A stretch of DNA of 64,000 bases, taken from assembly GCA_000024525.1 (NCBI GenBank), contig CP001769.1, positions 5,551,001 through 5,615,000 on the forward strand. Reading direction: 5' to 3'. The notes under the pieces are model-generated. The model was not told the DNA's origin. It did not search any database and saw only the letters and a program-made list of their open reading frames with translations. Below are positions 53,052 through 63,087 of the stretch, piece by piece. The stretch's first letter is position 1. The number at the start of each line of letters is the position of its first letter. Both the position numbers and the translations under genes were made by a program. Source of the stretch: Spirosoma linguale DSM 74. Its GTDB lineage: Bacteria; Bacteroidota; Bacteroidia; Cytophagales; Spirosomataceae.

Positions 53052-55475
53052 ATGCTTACAAACTACATCAAAATCGCCTGGCGGAACCTGATCCGCAACA
53101 AAGCCTTCTCGGCGATTAATATCGTGGGGTTGGCGATTGGATTGGCGACGTGCCTGCTCATCAGTCTGTTTGTTCTCGACGAGTTAAGCTACGACCGCTT
53201 CAACGAAAAAGCCGACCGGATTGTAAGGGTTATCTTCCGTGGATCGTCGGCGGGCGGTAAGATGAACGAAGCCCATGTGATGCCCCCCACGGCCCAGACC
53301 CTCAAAGCCGATTACCCCGAAGTGCTGGATGCCACCCGAATGCGTATGGCGGGCGCGCCGGTCATAACCGTAAACAACAGGACGTTTCGGGATGCCGCTA
53401 CAGCCTTTGCCGATTCCAACCTCTTCCAGGTATTTACGCTGCCGCTGCTGAAAGGCAATGCCAGAACAGCGTTGACCCGACCTAATACCGCCGTTATCAC
53501 GCAGGCCCTGGCCCGCAACTACTTCGGCAATCAGGACCCCATCGGTAAGATCATCACCATGAAAAGCTGGAAAGCTACCTATCAGGTAACGGGAGTGATC
53601 GACAACATGCCCACCAACTCGCATTTTCATGTCGACCTGTTGCTGTCGATGGCCAGCCTACCCGAAGCCAAAGGTAACTCGTGGATGACGTCCGAATTTT
53701 TCACCTACCTGCTCCTGCCCGAAGGCTACGACTACAAGCAACTGGAAGCCAAACTGCCGCAGGTTGTCGAGAAATACATGGGACCGCAACTGCAAAAGGC
53801 GATGGGTATGACACTGACCCAGTTCCGGCAGAAAGGCAACGACATTGGCTTATACCTCCAACCCCTCACCGACATTCACCTGCATTCTGATTTTGCTTAC
53901 GACCTGAGCCCAGCCGGGAATATCCAGTACGTCTACATTTCGGGGGCCATTGCGCTCTTCATCCTGCTTATTGCCTGCATCAATTTCATGAACCTGAGTA
54001 CGGCCGGAGCGGCCAAACGAGCTAAAGAGGTGGGCGTCCGGAAAGTGCTGGGTTCGGCAAAACAAGCTCTGACCATGCAGTTTCTGGTCGAATCACTGCT
54101 CCTGACGGCCATTGCGTTGCTGCTGGCGGTTGGGCTGGTGTATCTGGCGCTCCCGGCCTTTAATGAACTGGCCGACAAGAAACTTAACCTGAATGTAACG
54201 ACAGCCCCCTGGTTGATTCCGGCTTTGCTGGCGTTTGGGCTGGGGGTTGGGGTACTGGCGGGGAGTTATCCGGCATTCTTTCTGTCGTCGTTCAAGCCCA
54301 TTGCGGTGCTGAAAGGCAGCAAATTTACAGGCGACAGCCGAAGCATCGGCCTCCGAAGCGGGCTGGTGGTCGTGCAGTTTTTTATTTCCATCACGCTCAT
54401 GGTCAGCACGGCGGTGGTGTACCAGCAGCTTAACTATATCCAGAACAAAAAGCTGGGTTACGACAAGGAGCAGGTGCTGGTACTGCCCGAAACCTGGCTG
54501 TTAGGAACCAATGAAGAGGCATTCCGCAATCAGCTTATGCAGGACTCGCGGGTGGTCAACGTCAGCACCTCGGGCTACCTGCCCGCCGGCCCCGGCAACA
54601 ATAACAATTTCTTTGTCTACCCGGAATCACAATCGACCCAGATCGTCAAGACGCTCCGCTACGATGTCGATTACAACTACATTCCAACACTGGGTATACA
54701 ACTGGCGACCGGGCGTAATTTCTCGAAGACATACGGCACCGATTCGACGGGGATCATTCTGAACGAAACGGCGGCCCGAACCCTGGGCTGGGCGAAAAAT
54801 GCGCTGGGACACAGCCTGAGCCGGGCCGACCAGGATGGCAAGGTGATGACCTACCGGGTGATTGGCGTGGTGAAAGATTTTCACTTCAAGTCCTTGCACG
54901 AGCCGATTACACCCCTGGTGATGGTACTGAGCAGCAACTCCGGAACGGTCATTGCCAAGGTAAAAACCAAAGACATTTCGGGTTTACTGGCTTCCCTGAA
55001 AACCCAGTGGAATCGGTTCACTACCGATGCGCCGTTCACCTACGCCTTTCTGGACGAGCGTTTCAACGCCACCTACCGGGCCGAACAGAAGACGGGGCTT
55101 ATCCTCGGCATTTTTGCCGGGCTGACCATTTTTGTCGCCTGTCTGGGCCTGTTCGGGCTGGCGACGTTCACGGCCGAGCAGCGTACCAAAGAGATTGGTG
55201 TGCGGAAGGTGCTGGGAGCCTCCGTACTCGGTATCGTGTCCCTGCTGTCGAAAGATTTCCTCAAACTTGTGGGTATTGCCCTGGTGCTGGCAGTGCCCGT
55301 ATCCTGGTGGGCCATGACGAAATGGCTTCAGGACTTTGCCTATAAAATCGACATTTCCTGGTGGGTCTTTGCGCTGGCGGGTGTGCTGGCAGTTGTCATC
55401 ACCCTGCTTACGGTCAGTTTTCAAAGTGTAAAAGCCGCGTTAATGAACCCGGTGAAATCATTGAAATCGGAATAG
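53052..55475 (+). CDS. FtsX/MacB-family ABC permease 9
   Basis: An 807-residue permease; the start at 53052 gives MLTNYIKIAWRNLIRNKAFSAINIVGLAIG, matching permeases 3 and 12. A longer frame from 52959 reads through the palindrome and is unlikely. Coupling loops: RAKEVGVRKVLGSAKQALTMQF and QRTKEIGVRKVLGASVLGIVSLL. The early signature is LSYDRFNEKADRIVRV. The tail is NPVKSLKSE, shared only with permease 10. The second periplasmic domain has a clear YIPTLGIQLATGRNF segment. Confidence 0.93.
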   Translation: MLTNYIKIAWRNLIRNKAFSAINIVGLAIGLATCLLISLFVLDELSYDRFNEKADRIVRVIFRGSSAGGKMNEAHVMPPTAQTLKADYPEVLDATRMRMAGAPVITVNNRTFRDAATAFADSNLFQVFTLPLLKGNARTALTRPNTAVITQALARNYFGNQDPIGKIITMKSWKATYQVTGVIDNMPTNSHFHVDLLLSMASLPEAKGNSWMTSEFFTYLLLPEGYDYKQLEAKLPQVVEKYMGPQLQKAMGMTLTQFRQKGNDIGLYLQPLTDIHLHSDFAYDLSPAGNIQYVYISGAIALFILLIACINFMNLSTAGAAKRAKEVGVRKVLGSAKQALTMQFLVESLLLTAIALLLAVGLVYLALPAFNELADKKLNLNVTTAPWLIPALLAFGLGVGVLAGSYPAFFLSSFKPIAVLKGSKFTGDSRSIGLRSGLVVVQFFISITLMVSTAVVYQQLNYIQNKKLGYDKEQVLVLPETWLLGTNEEAFRNQLMQDSRVVNVSTSGYLPAGPGNNNNFFVYPESQSTQIVKTLRYDVDYNYIPTLGIQLATGRNFSKTYGTDSTGIILNETAARTLGWAKNALGHSLSRADQDGKVMTYRVIGVVKDFHFKSLHEPITPLVMVLSSNSGTVIAKVKTKDISGLLASLKTQWNRFTTDAPFTYAFLDERFNATYRAEQKTGLILGIFAGLTIFVACLGLFGLATFTAEQRTKEIGVRKVLGASVLGIVSLLSKDFLKLVGIALVLAVPVSWWAMTKWLQDFAYKIDISWWVFALAGVLAVVITLLTVSFQSVKAALMNPVKSLKSE

Positions 55476-55476
55476 G

Positions 55477-55528
55477 GTTGCCGTTAGTGTAGAGACAAGG
55501 CATGCCTTGTCTCTACACTAACGGCAAC
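55477..55528. repeat. Perfect 52-bp palindrome after permease 9
   Basis: Two exact 26-bp halves without a loop; the centre is GGCATGCC and the core (55489-55516) is the 28-bp element seen at 46095 and 52941. It begins 1 bp after the stop and ends 20 bp before the next start, so it fills most of the spacer. Confidence 0.85.
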
Positions 55529-55548
55529 ACCATATCACCCATAAAATC

Positions 55549-57972
55549 ATGCTCAAAAACTATTTCACCACCGCCCTGCGTGTCTTAAGACGCAACTGGA
55601 ATTATACAATCATCAACGTTGTCGGATTGACGTTCGGACTGGCGTGCTGCCTTGTTCTTTTTCTGGCGATTCGTTACGAACTGAGCTACGACCGGCACCA
55701 CGCCAACGCCGACCGGACCTACCGGATCATTACATACAACCGAAATTCGGGTGGCGATGGCCGCAATACGGGCATTCCCTTACCGGCACTGGCGGCACTG
55801 CGAAACGACTTCCCGGAGTTGACGCATCAGGTGACGATGGCTTATGAACTCTACGGCGGGCTCGTACGTGTGCAGGATCGGCAGGGGAACAAGTTTCAGG
55901 AAAAAGAAGGGGTCATCGCCTTTGTCGAACCCGAATACTTCCGGCTGTTTGACTACCAATGGGCAAATGGCAGCCCCAAAACGGCGGTCAGCAACCCGCA
56001 AACGGCGGTACTGTCGGAGCAGATGGCCCAGAAGTATTTTGGCAATGTCGACCCAATAGGCAAAACCATTCGTATCGACAACAAAGTCGATTTTGTGGTG
56101 ACGGGCGTTGTTCAGAATCCACCAACTACGAGCAGCCTGCCGTTTGAGGTTATGCTGTCGTTCCCTTCGCTCAAACAATACGGGACGAATGGCGGCTGGG
56201 ACGACTGGCAGTCGAACTACAGCGGTGCCCAGATTTACATGGCCTTACCGGCAAACGTGACATCGGCGCAGATGGAACGTAAGCTCGTGCCGTTCCTTCA
56301 AAAATACATGCGCCCGGAGGATGCCAAAGACCTTCAATACGAGTTGCAACCCCTCACCAACATTCACTTCGATACCCGCACGGGCAACTCAGCCAACCGA
56401 ACAGTGAGCAAACAGATGATTTGGGCGATGGCTCTGATCGGGCTGTTCGTTCTGATAACGGCCTGTGTTAATTTCATCAATCTGGCTACGGCCCAGGCCA
56501 TTCGTCGGGCCAAAGAGGTGGGCGTCCGGAAAGTACTTGGTAGTTCGCGGACGCAGCTGGTCCGGCAGTTTTTAAGCGAAACGGGCCTATTGACGGGTCT
56601 GGCCATCGTACTGGCTTTTGTAGTCGCCAATCTGTCGATGCCATATGTGTCGGAGCTGCTCGACATCAATGCAAAGTCGTTAACGCTATTCGACCCCGGC
56701 GTTGTGTCGTTTGTACTCGTACTAGCGCTGCTGACCACGGTGCTGGCGGGGTTTTATCCGGCCCTGGTGCTGTCGGGCTACCAGCCGGTGCTGGCCTTAC
56801 GCGGCAAGATGCGGATGGCGGGCAGCAGCCAGCTTACGCTGCGCCGGGGCCTGATCGTATTTCAGTTTGCCATTTCGCAGGTGCTCTTGATCGGCACCAT
56901 CATCGCTTACAGCCAGATGAAGTACGTCCGCACGGCTGACCTGGGCTACAACAAAGACGCCGTGCTCACGGTCAACATCCCCGACCGGAAGCCGGGCCAG
57001 CTGGAAGCCCTGCGCGCTAAACTGGTTGGGTTGCCCAACGTAAAATCACTGAGCTACGGCATCTCCATTCCGTCGTCGGATGGCAACTGGTGGAGCGGCT
57101 TCCGCTATGAAAACGCTGACAAAGACGCCGATTTTAGTATCGTCATGCGCTTTGCCGATACATCGTATATCAACACCTATGGTCTGAAACTCATTGCCGG
57201 GCGCATGTACCAACCCGCCGACACCGCCCGGGATATGGTTGTAAACGAGTCGTTTGTCAAGAAAATTGGCCTGCACGACCCGAAACAGATTCTCGGCAAA
57301 CGCATCAGGATTGGGGCTAATAGCCCTCAAAAGGAGATCGTGGGGGTTGTTCGCGACTTCAATACCTTCTCGCTCCATCAGGAAACCAACGCCTGTGTAC
57401 TCACCAACCGCCGGGACGCTTATCATTCGCTCGGCATCAAACTCTCGACCGGGCAGGGCAGCACCGAAGCCATTCATAGCCTGATTGGCGAGGTAGAAAC
57501 GGCCTGGAACGCCACCTTCCCGGACTTTGTCTTCAAGTATGAATTTCTGGATCAGGCCCTCAACAGCTTTTACAAGAGCGAAGAGCGCATGTACGCCCTG
57601 TTCCGGCTGCTGGCGGGTATCGCCATTTTTATCGGCTGTCTGGGTCTCTACGGCGTGGTAGCCTTCATGGCCGAAGCCCGCACCAAAGAAGTGGGCATCC
57701 GCAAAGTGCTGGGGGCATCGGTTGGCAATATTGTGAGCCTGTTCTCCACCGATTTTGTAAAGCTGGTATTCATCGCGTTGGTCGTTGCCTCGCCGATAGC
57801 CTGGTATGTCATGGGCAAATGGCTCGCCGATTTCCCGTACAAGATCGATATCGAGTGGTGGATGTTTGCCCTGGCGGGTGTGCTAGCCACCGGCATTGCC
57901 CTATTGACGATTAGTTTCCAGAGTGTAAAAGCGGCCCTGATGAACCCGGTGAAATCGTTGAAAAGCGAGTAG
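55549..57972 (+). CDS. FtsX/MacB-family ABC permease 10
   Basis: An 807-residue permease starting MLKNYFTTALRVLRRNWNYT. Coupling loops: RAKEVGVRKVLGSSRTQLVRQF and ARTKEVGIRKVLGASVGNIVSLFSTDF, the latter differing from the usual QRTKEIG. The early signature is LSYDRHHANADRTYRI. The last block ends ADFPYKIDIEWWMF and NPVKSLKSE. It is strikingly similar to the partial permease 13 at the right edge over the first 250 residues, so the two are sister copies separated by two unrelated members. Confidence 0.93.
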   Translation: MLKNYFTTALRVLRRNWNYTIINVVGLTFGLACCLVLFLAIRYELSYDRHHANADRTYRIITYNRNSGGDGRNTGIPLPALAALRNDFPELTHQVTMAYELYGGLVRVQDRQGNKFQEKEGVIAFVEPEYFRLFDYQWANGSPKTAVSNPQTAVLSEQMAQKYFGNVDPIGKTIRIDNKVDFVVTGVVQNPPTTSSLPFEVMLSFPSLKQYGTNGGWDDWQSNYSGAQIYMALPANVTSAQMERKLVPFLQKYMRPEDAKDLQYELQPLTNIHFDTRTGNSANRTVSKQMIWAMALIGLFVLITACVNFINLATAQAIRRAKEVGVRKVLGSSRTQLVRQFLSETGLLTGLAIVLAFVVANLSMPYVSELLDINAKSLTLFDPGVVSFVLVLALLTTVLAGFYPALVLSGYQPVLALRGKMRMAGSSQLTLRRGLIVFQFAISQVLLIGTIIAYSQMKYVRTADLGYNKDAVLTVNIPDRKPGQLEALRAKLVGLPNVKSLSYGISIPSSDGNWWSGFRYENADKDADFSIVMRFADTSYINTYGLKLIAGRMYQPADTARDMVVNESFVKKIGLHDPKQILGKRIRIGANSPQKEIVGVVRDFNTFSLHQETNACVLTNRRDAYHSLGIKLSTGQGSTEAIHSLIGEVETAWNATFPDFVFKYEFLDQALNSFYKSEERMYALFRLLAGIAIFIGCLGLYGVVAFMAEARTKEVGIRKVLGASVGNIVSLFSTDFVKLVFIALVVASPIAWYVMGKWLADFPYKIDIEWWMFALAGVLATGIALLTISFQSVKAALMNPVKSLKSE

Positions 57973-57974
57973 TA

Positions 57975-58087
57975 TTAGGAGTTAGGAGTCAGTAGCGAGG
58001 ACGGGGCCGCCCGGCGGTGAGAAGCCATCCGGTGGCACAACACGCGTCAGCAACTCCTAACTTCTCGCTCCTAACTCCTAACTCCTC
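57975..58087. repeat. AGGAGTTAGGAG-type inverted repeat after permease 10
   Basis: Left arm TTAGGAGTTAGGAGTC (57975-57990), right arm with CTCCTAACTCCTAACTCCT (about 58068-58086), and CCATCCGGTGG in the middle. Same class as after permeases 2, 11 and 12. Confidence 0.65.
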
Positions 58088-58121
58088 ATGCTAACCAACC
58101 ATACTCCTCATGCTAACCAAC
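58081..58121 (+). repeat. 22-bp tandem duplication across a start codon
   Basis: ACTCCTCATGCTAACCAAC occurs at 58081-58099 and again at 58103-58121. The first ATG (58088) is out of frame with permease 11 and would give a short peptide; the second (58110) is the real start. Confidence 0.85.
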
Positions 58122-60488
58122 TATCTCAAAATCGCCTTTCGCAACCTGACCCGAAACAAGGCTTTTTCGGTCATTAACCTGCTTGGCTTGTCTACGGGCA
58201 TTACCGTTTGCCTGATGATTTTTCTGTTCATCAGCAATGAGTTCAGCGTAGACAATTTCCACAAAAATGGAAAAAGCATCTACCGCGTGATGCGCGGCAT
58301 CGAGAATGAAGGGAAAGAGATCGGGGTTTCTTACCTGTCTGGGCCGTATGCACCGGCACTGCTAACCGATTTTAAAGGGCAAATCACCCAGGCGGTACGG
58401 GTAAACCCAACCGATGCGCTGGTAAGCGCTCAGGATAAGTCGTTCCATGAACGAAAAATCATTGATGTCGACCCTAACTTTTTTACCCTCTTCACCTTCC
58501 CGTTGTTGAAAGGTGATCCGGCAACCGTATTGACAGAGCCCGCGAGCGTGGTACTCACCGAATCGACGGCCCGGAAATATTTCGGCAGCATCGACAAGGC
58601 GATGGGCCAGATCGTTAAAGTCGACAAAAACCTACCGCTCAAAGTCACCGGTATTGCGCAGGATGTACCCGCCAACTCGCACCTGGATTTCGACCTCGTT
58701 ATACCGCTGGAGAACTATAAAGACCGGAGCTGGATGAACGTCTGGATCAACAACGGCATCTACACCTATGTACAGCTGGCCCCAACGGTTAGCAAAGAAC
58801 AGGTTGAGCGAAATTTCCCGCGCTTCATGGACAAACACATGGGACAACTCATGAAGCAGGCGGGCTATCATTTCAAGCTATCGCTCACGCCATTGCGGGA
58901 AATTTACTTTGAACAGGCGGCCTTCGACAGCGTGAAGCATGGCGACAAAAAAGTCGTCTATATCTTTCTATCGATTGCCATCCTCATTCTGCTGGTGGCC
59001 TGCATCAATTTCATGAACCTGAGCACGGTGCGGGCAGTGGAGCGCTCGAAAGAGATTGGCGTGCGCAAGGTGCTGGGGGCCTTTAAAGCGCATCTGGTGT
59101 GGCAGTTCATTGGCGAGTCGCTGCTGCTTACAACTTTTGCAAGCCTGATTTCACTGGGGCTGCTGGCCCTGGTCTTTCCCTTTTACAAAGAGCTGCTGGG
59201 CTACCCCCTGAATCTGGCTGTCTATGCAGGACCGATTGGGCTGTTCCTCATCGCTATTATCGGGCTGGTGGGTTTCCTTTCGGGAAGTTATCCTGCCTTT
59301 GTGCTGGCGGCCTTTTCGCCCATCCAAGCCCTGAAAGGTAAATTACGGATGGGCAAAGGCGGTACGTCGCTGAGGCAGGTACTGGTGGTTGTCCAGTTCA
59401 GCATTTCAATACTGCTCATGCTCGGAACAGCCATCGGTACCCAGCAAATGAGTTACCTCAAAAACAAGCAGCTTGGCTACCATAAAGAGCAAACCCTCGT
59501 CGTCCCCATCGACAATGACGACATCTATATGTTCTTCCTGAGGCACAAACAGGAACTGCTGGCGCAGAGCCGGGTAGAGGCCGTGTCGATGATGTCGGGC
59601 GAGCCGGGTGGCTTTTTCGATGGGCAAATGTTCGACGTCGAAGCGCACGCCAACCGATGGAAATCCCGGAGCGAGTTTGCCGATTTCGATTACGTAAAAA
59701 CATTAGGATTGAAAATCATTGCTGGTAGGGATTTTTCGGGCCAGTACCCTTCCGACACCACCCGGTCGGCCCTGATCAATCGGACGGCAGCGGCCCGGCT
59801 GGGCTGGAAACCCGAAGAAGCCATCGGTAAGTGGATAAAGAATACATTGCGGGACAGCACGAACCGCACGATCATTGGTGTCGTTGAAGATTTCAATTTC
59901 CTTTCCCTTAAAGAAGGGATTGAACCCCTGGTGATTTCCCCCGCCGACGACCGGCGGGCGGCCCTGATCAGACTTAGCCCCGGCAACCTGTCGGCCACGG
60001 TCGAAACCATCCAGCGACTATACGCCCAGACGCGCCCGGCCTATCCGTTTGAGTACCACTTCCTGGACCAGAAGTTCGACCAGATGTACCAGGCCGACCT
60101 GCGTCAGCAGACAATTATGCGTGTTTTTGCCGGCTTAGCCATTTTCATCGCCTGTCTGGGCTTGTTTGGTCTGGCTTCTTTTTCGGCCCAGCAGCGTACC
60201 AAAGAAATTGGCGTCCGGAAAGTGTTAGGGGCTTCGGTGGGCAGTATTGTCAACCTGCTTTCCGGCGATTTCCTGAAACCAGTGGGCATTGCTATTCTCA
60301 TTGCCAGCCCGATTGCGTGGTACATTATGAATGAATGGCTGCAAAACTTTGCGTACCGGATTGACCTGTCGTGGTGGGTCTTTGCCCTGGTCGGGTTGCT
60401 GGCGGTGGCTATCGCGCTCCTGACGGTCAGTTTCCAGAGTATCAAAGCGGCATTGATGAACCCGGTGAAATCGTTGCGGTCGGAATGA
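58110..60488 (+). CDS. FtsX/MacB-family ABC permease 11
   Basis: A 792-residue permease starting MLTNYLKIAFRNLTRNKAFS. The early signature is altered: FSVDNFHKNGKSIYRV in place of LSYDRF..ADRIYRV. Coupling loops: RSKEIGVRKVLGAFKAHLVWQF and QRTKEIGVRKVLGASVGSIVNLLSGDF. The helix-4 region reads LVGFLSGSYPAFVLAAF. It ends NPVKSLRSE. Two ATGs, 22 bp apart and created by a duplication, precede it, which may lower its translation. Confidence 0.93.
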   Translation: MLTNYLKIAFRNLTRNKAFSVINLLGLSTGITVCLMIFLFISNEFSVDNFHKNGKSIYRVMRGIENEGKEIGVSYLSGPYAPALLTDFKGQITQAVRVNPTDALVSAQDKSFHERKIIDVDPNFFTLFTFPLLKGDPATVLTEPASVVLTESTARKYFGSIDKAMGQIVKVDKNLPLKVTGIAQDVPANSHLDFDLVIPLENYKDRSWMNVWINNGIYTYVQLAPTVSKEQVERNFPRFMDKHMGQLMKQAGYHFKLSLTPLREIYFEQAAFDSVKHGDKKVVYIFLSIAILILLVACINFMNLSTVRAVERSKEIGVRKVLGAFKAHLVWQFIGESLLLTTFASLISLGLLALVFPFYKELLGYPLNLAVYAGPIGLFLIAIIGLVGFLSGSYPAFVLAAFSPIQALKGKLRMGKGGTSLRQVLVVVQFSISILLMLGTAIGTQQMSYLKNKQLGYHKEQTLVVPIDNDDIYMFFLRHKQELLAQSRVEAVSMMSGEPGGFFDGQMFDVEAHANRWKSRSEFADFDYVKTLGLKIIAGRDFSGQYPSDTTRSALINRTAAARLGWKPEEAIGKWIKNTLRDSTNRTIIGVVEDFNFLSLKEGIEPLVISPADDRRAALIRLSPGNLSATVETIQRLYAQTRPAYPFEYHFLDQKFDQMYQADLRQQTIMRVFAGLAIFIACLGLFGLASFSAQQRTKEIGVRKVLGASVGSIVNLLSGDFLKPVGIAILIASPIAWYIMNEWLQNFAYRIDLSWWVFALVGLLAVAIALLTVSFQSIKAALMNPVKSLRSE

Positions 60489-60493
60489 AACAG

Positions 60494-60637
60494 AAAGGAG
60501 TTAGAAGCGAGGAGTTAGGAGCGAGGAGCCATCCGGCGGCACAAAACATGCCGGTCCGCCGACCGTCCGCGGCTGCGGTGCGGTCAGCAACTCCTCACCG
60601 CTCGGCGGTCCGATTCTCGCTCCTAACTTCTAACTCC
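60494..60637. repeat. Composite inverted repeat after permease 11
   Basis: AGGAGTTAGAAGCGAGGAG-type left arm, then a 48-bp GC-rich core (60548-60595) and a CTCCTAACTTCTAACTCCT right arm. The core is an exact inverted match of 63111-63158 after permease 12. Confidence 0.75.
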
Positions 60638-60654
60638 TAATACTAACACTACAT

Positions 60655-63081
60655 ATGCTAACAAACTATATCAAAATCGCGCTGCGAATCGTCAGGAAAG
60701 ATTCCACTTTTACGCTCATCAACGTGGCGGGGCTGGCTACTGGTTTGGCCGTAGCGCTGCTCATTATCCAATATGTGCGGTTCGAGTTGAGCTATGAAAA
60801 GGCCTACCCGCAGGCGGATCGGCTGGTTCGGCTCACCATCGACTACCTGAATGGGGGAGCGGTAAACTCCCAGGATGCCGAAACCTACCCGCCTATTGGC
60901 GCCAAAGCCAAACGGGAAATGAGCGAAGTCGTCAGCTATACCCGCGCCTATCCGTTAGGAAAACCCAACGTGACGGTCCAGATTGGTGAGCAGTATTTCC
61001 TGGTCAATAACGTCTATGCGGTCGATTCCTCTTTCTTCTCCATGTTCAGCTACCCGCTGCTGCGGGGAAGTCGTAGCGGCATTTTTACCCGGCCACGGCA
61101 GGCTGTGCTGACCGAAAGGATGGCGATGACCTACTTCAATACGCTCGATGTAGTGGGCAAAACCCTGAAAATGCCAAAGTCGGAAGGCAGCGTTCTGCTC
61201 GAAATAGCGGGCGTTGTGCCAAACAGTCCGATCAATACGCACCTGAAATTCGATATGCTCCTCTCCTACCCGACCATGCTGTCGGATTTTGGCGAACGGG
61301 AAGATAACTGGAACAACAATAACGCGTATACGTATGTACAGCTGGCCGAAAATGTCTCTTATGAAGGCTTCACCAAATCGCTGGCGGGCTTTAGTGACCG
61401 ACTGGTCAGCGAAAGGAAGATACACAATGAGCAGGTGATCGGTCAGAAGATCGGCGACATTCACCTGTATTCCCATAAGAACTTTGAACCCGAACCGAAT
61501 GGCGACGCGCGGTCGGTGTATTTTCTGCTGGGCGTCGCGTTTCTGGTGCTCCTGAGCGCTTTTGTCAACTATGTGAATCTGACCACCGCCAAAGCCCTCG
61601 ACCGGGCACGGGAAATCGGGATGCGTAAAGTCGTTGGCTCGACGCAGCGCCAGATACGAACCCAGATTTTTACAGAAACGATTCTGGTCAATGTCGTTGC
61701 CGGAACCTTAGCAGTGGGGTTGGTAGCGGCCCTGCGCCCGGTGTTTGTGGAGGTGGCGGGGCTGCCCCAGGGCTTTAACGTGTTTCAGGACGTATTTTTC
61801 TGGAAAAGCGTCGGGGCGTTTCTACTGCTAAGTATTCTGCTATCAGGCTTTTATCCGGCCTTTGTCCTCTCGTCGTTCGATCCGATTGCCGTTCTCAAGG
61901 GTAGTTTTTCGCACTCGACCAAAGGCGTATTGCTGCGTAAGTCGTTAGTGATTACCCAGTTTTCCGTTACCCTTATTCTGCTGGTGCAAACGTTCGCCGT
62001 GTACCAGCAGGTCAATTTTCTGCGGGAGCAAAACCTGGGCGTGAACCTCGACCATACCCTCGTGGTTCATGCCCCCGCAGGAAAAAACGCCCGGCAGGAT
62101 TACGGTCGGTTTCGGCAAATGCTGCTCGATCAGGCGCAGGTAAAAGCCGTATCGCTGTCGGGCACGGTGCCCGGCCTGGGCTCGACCCAGATGGGGACAA
62201 CAACGGGGCTCAACCTGTCGGACGCCGTCAAAAAAACGTATTACAACTTTTACCTGACCCGCATCGACACCTCGTTTATCGACCTGATGGGCCTTAAACT
62301 ACTGGCGGGCAAGAACTTCGATGCCACCACCCGGCCGGGTTTTGCCGACACAACCGACCGGCAACTGATTGTCAATGAAGAAGCGATCCGGCTTTGGGAA
62401 ATTCCATCGCCCCAGGAAGCCATCGGCAAGCGGATAGATCTTTGGGGACATAAGGCGACGATTCGGGGCGTTATCAACAACTACCATTACGAATCGCCCA
62501 AAGCGGCTCATATTCCGATCATCCATATGTACTCGCCCGATTTCAAATCGTTCGCCAGTGTAAAGTTTGCCGGGGGTAAGGCCAACGAACAGCTCGCTAC
62601 CCTCAAACGAATCTACGAAGCCAATTTTCCCTATTCGCCGTTCAGCTACTTCTTCATGGACGCTGAATATGACAAGCAGTATAAGGCCGACGACCGCTTC
62701 CAGCAGGTGTTTGGTGCCCTGACCGGGTTCGCCATTCTGATTTCCTGCCTGGGTCTGTTCGGTCTGGCGACGTTTACCGTTACCAAGCGAACGAAGGAGA
62801 TCGGCATTCGCAAAGTCATTGGGGCCAGCACCACAAACCTGATGCTTTTGCTCTCGAAAGAGTTTATCCGAACCGTCCTGATCGCCATACTGATCGGCCT
62901 GCCTGTTACCTATTTTCTAGTCAAAAACTGGCTGGCCAATTATGCAGTCCGTATTGAACTAAGCTGGTGGCTTTTCGCGGCCCCCGCCCTGTTGATCCTG
63001 ATTCTGGTCCTTATATCCATTAGCAGTAAAACCATTGCAACGGCCCTGATGAACCCCGTGAAAAGTTTGCGGTCGGAATGA
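60655..63081 (+). CDS. FtsX/MacB-family ABC permease 12 (divergent member)
   Basis: An 808-residue permease starting MLTNYIKIALRIVRKDSTFT. The first coupling loop is RAREIGMRKVVGSTQRQIRTQI and the second is KRTKEIGIRKVIGASTTNLMLLLSKEF. The C-terminal membrane block (NWLANYAVRIELSWWLFAAPALLILILVLISISSKTIATAL, in pieces) departs clearly from its neighbours. The tail NPVKSLRSE is kept. It is flanked by exact inverted 48-bp repeats. With permease 6 it forms the divergent minority of the array. Confidence 0.92.
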   Translation: MLTNYIKIALRIVRKDSTFTLINVAGLATGLAVALLIIQYVRFELSYEKAYPQADRLVRLTIDYLNGGAVNSQDAETYPPIGAKAKREMSEVVSYTRAYPLGKPNVTVQIGEQYFLVNNVYAVDSSFFSMFSYPLLRGSRSGIFTRPRQAVLTERMAMTYFNTLDVVGKTLKMPKSEGSVLLEIAGVVPNSPINTHLKFDMLLSYPTMLSDFGEREDNWNNNNAYTYVQLAENVSYEGFTKSLAGFSDRLVSERKIHNEQVIGQKIGDIHLYSHKNFEPEPNGDARSVYFLLGVAFLVLLSAFVNYVNLTTAKALDRAREIGMRKVVGSTQRQIRTQIFTETILVNVVAGTLAVGLVAALRPVFVEVAGLPQGFNVFQDVFFWKSVGAFLLLSILLSGFYPAFVLSSFDPIAVLKGSFSHSTKGVLLRKSLVITQFSVTLILLVQTFAVYQQVNFLREQNLGVNLDHTLVVHAPAGKNARQDYGRFRQMLLDQAQVKAVSLSGTVPGLGSTQMGTTTGLNLSDAVKKTYYNFYLTRIDTSFIDLMGLKLLAGKNFDATTRPGFADTTDRQLIVNEEAIRLWEIPSPQEAIGKRIDLWGHKATIRGVINNYHYESPKAAHIPIIHMYSPDFKSFASVKFAGGKANEQLATLKRIYEANFPYSPFSYFFMDAEYDKQYKADDRFQQVFGALTGFAILISCLGLFGLATFTVTKRTKEIGIRKVIGASTTNLMLLLSKEFIRTVLIAILIGLPVTYFLVKNWLANYAVRIELSWWLFAAPALLILILVLISISSKTIATALMNPVKSLRSE

Positions 63082-63087
63082 AAATAG

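Noticed and set aside
55477..55528. Palindromic spacers considered as CRISPR repeats
   Set aside because: The units are not regularly spaced, no unique spacers lie between them, and no cas genes are present.
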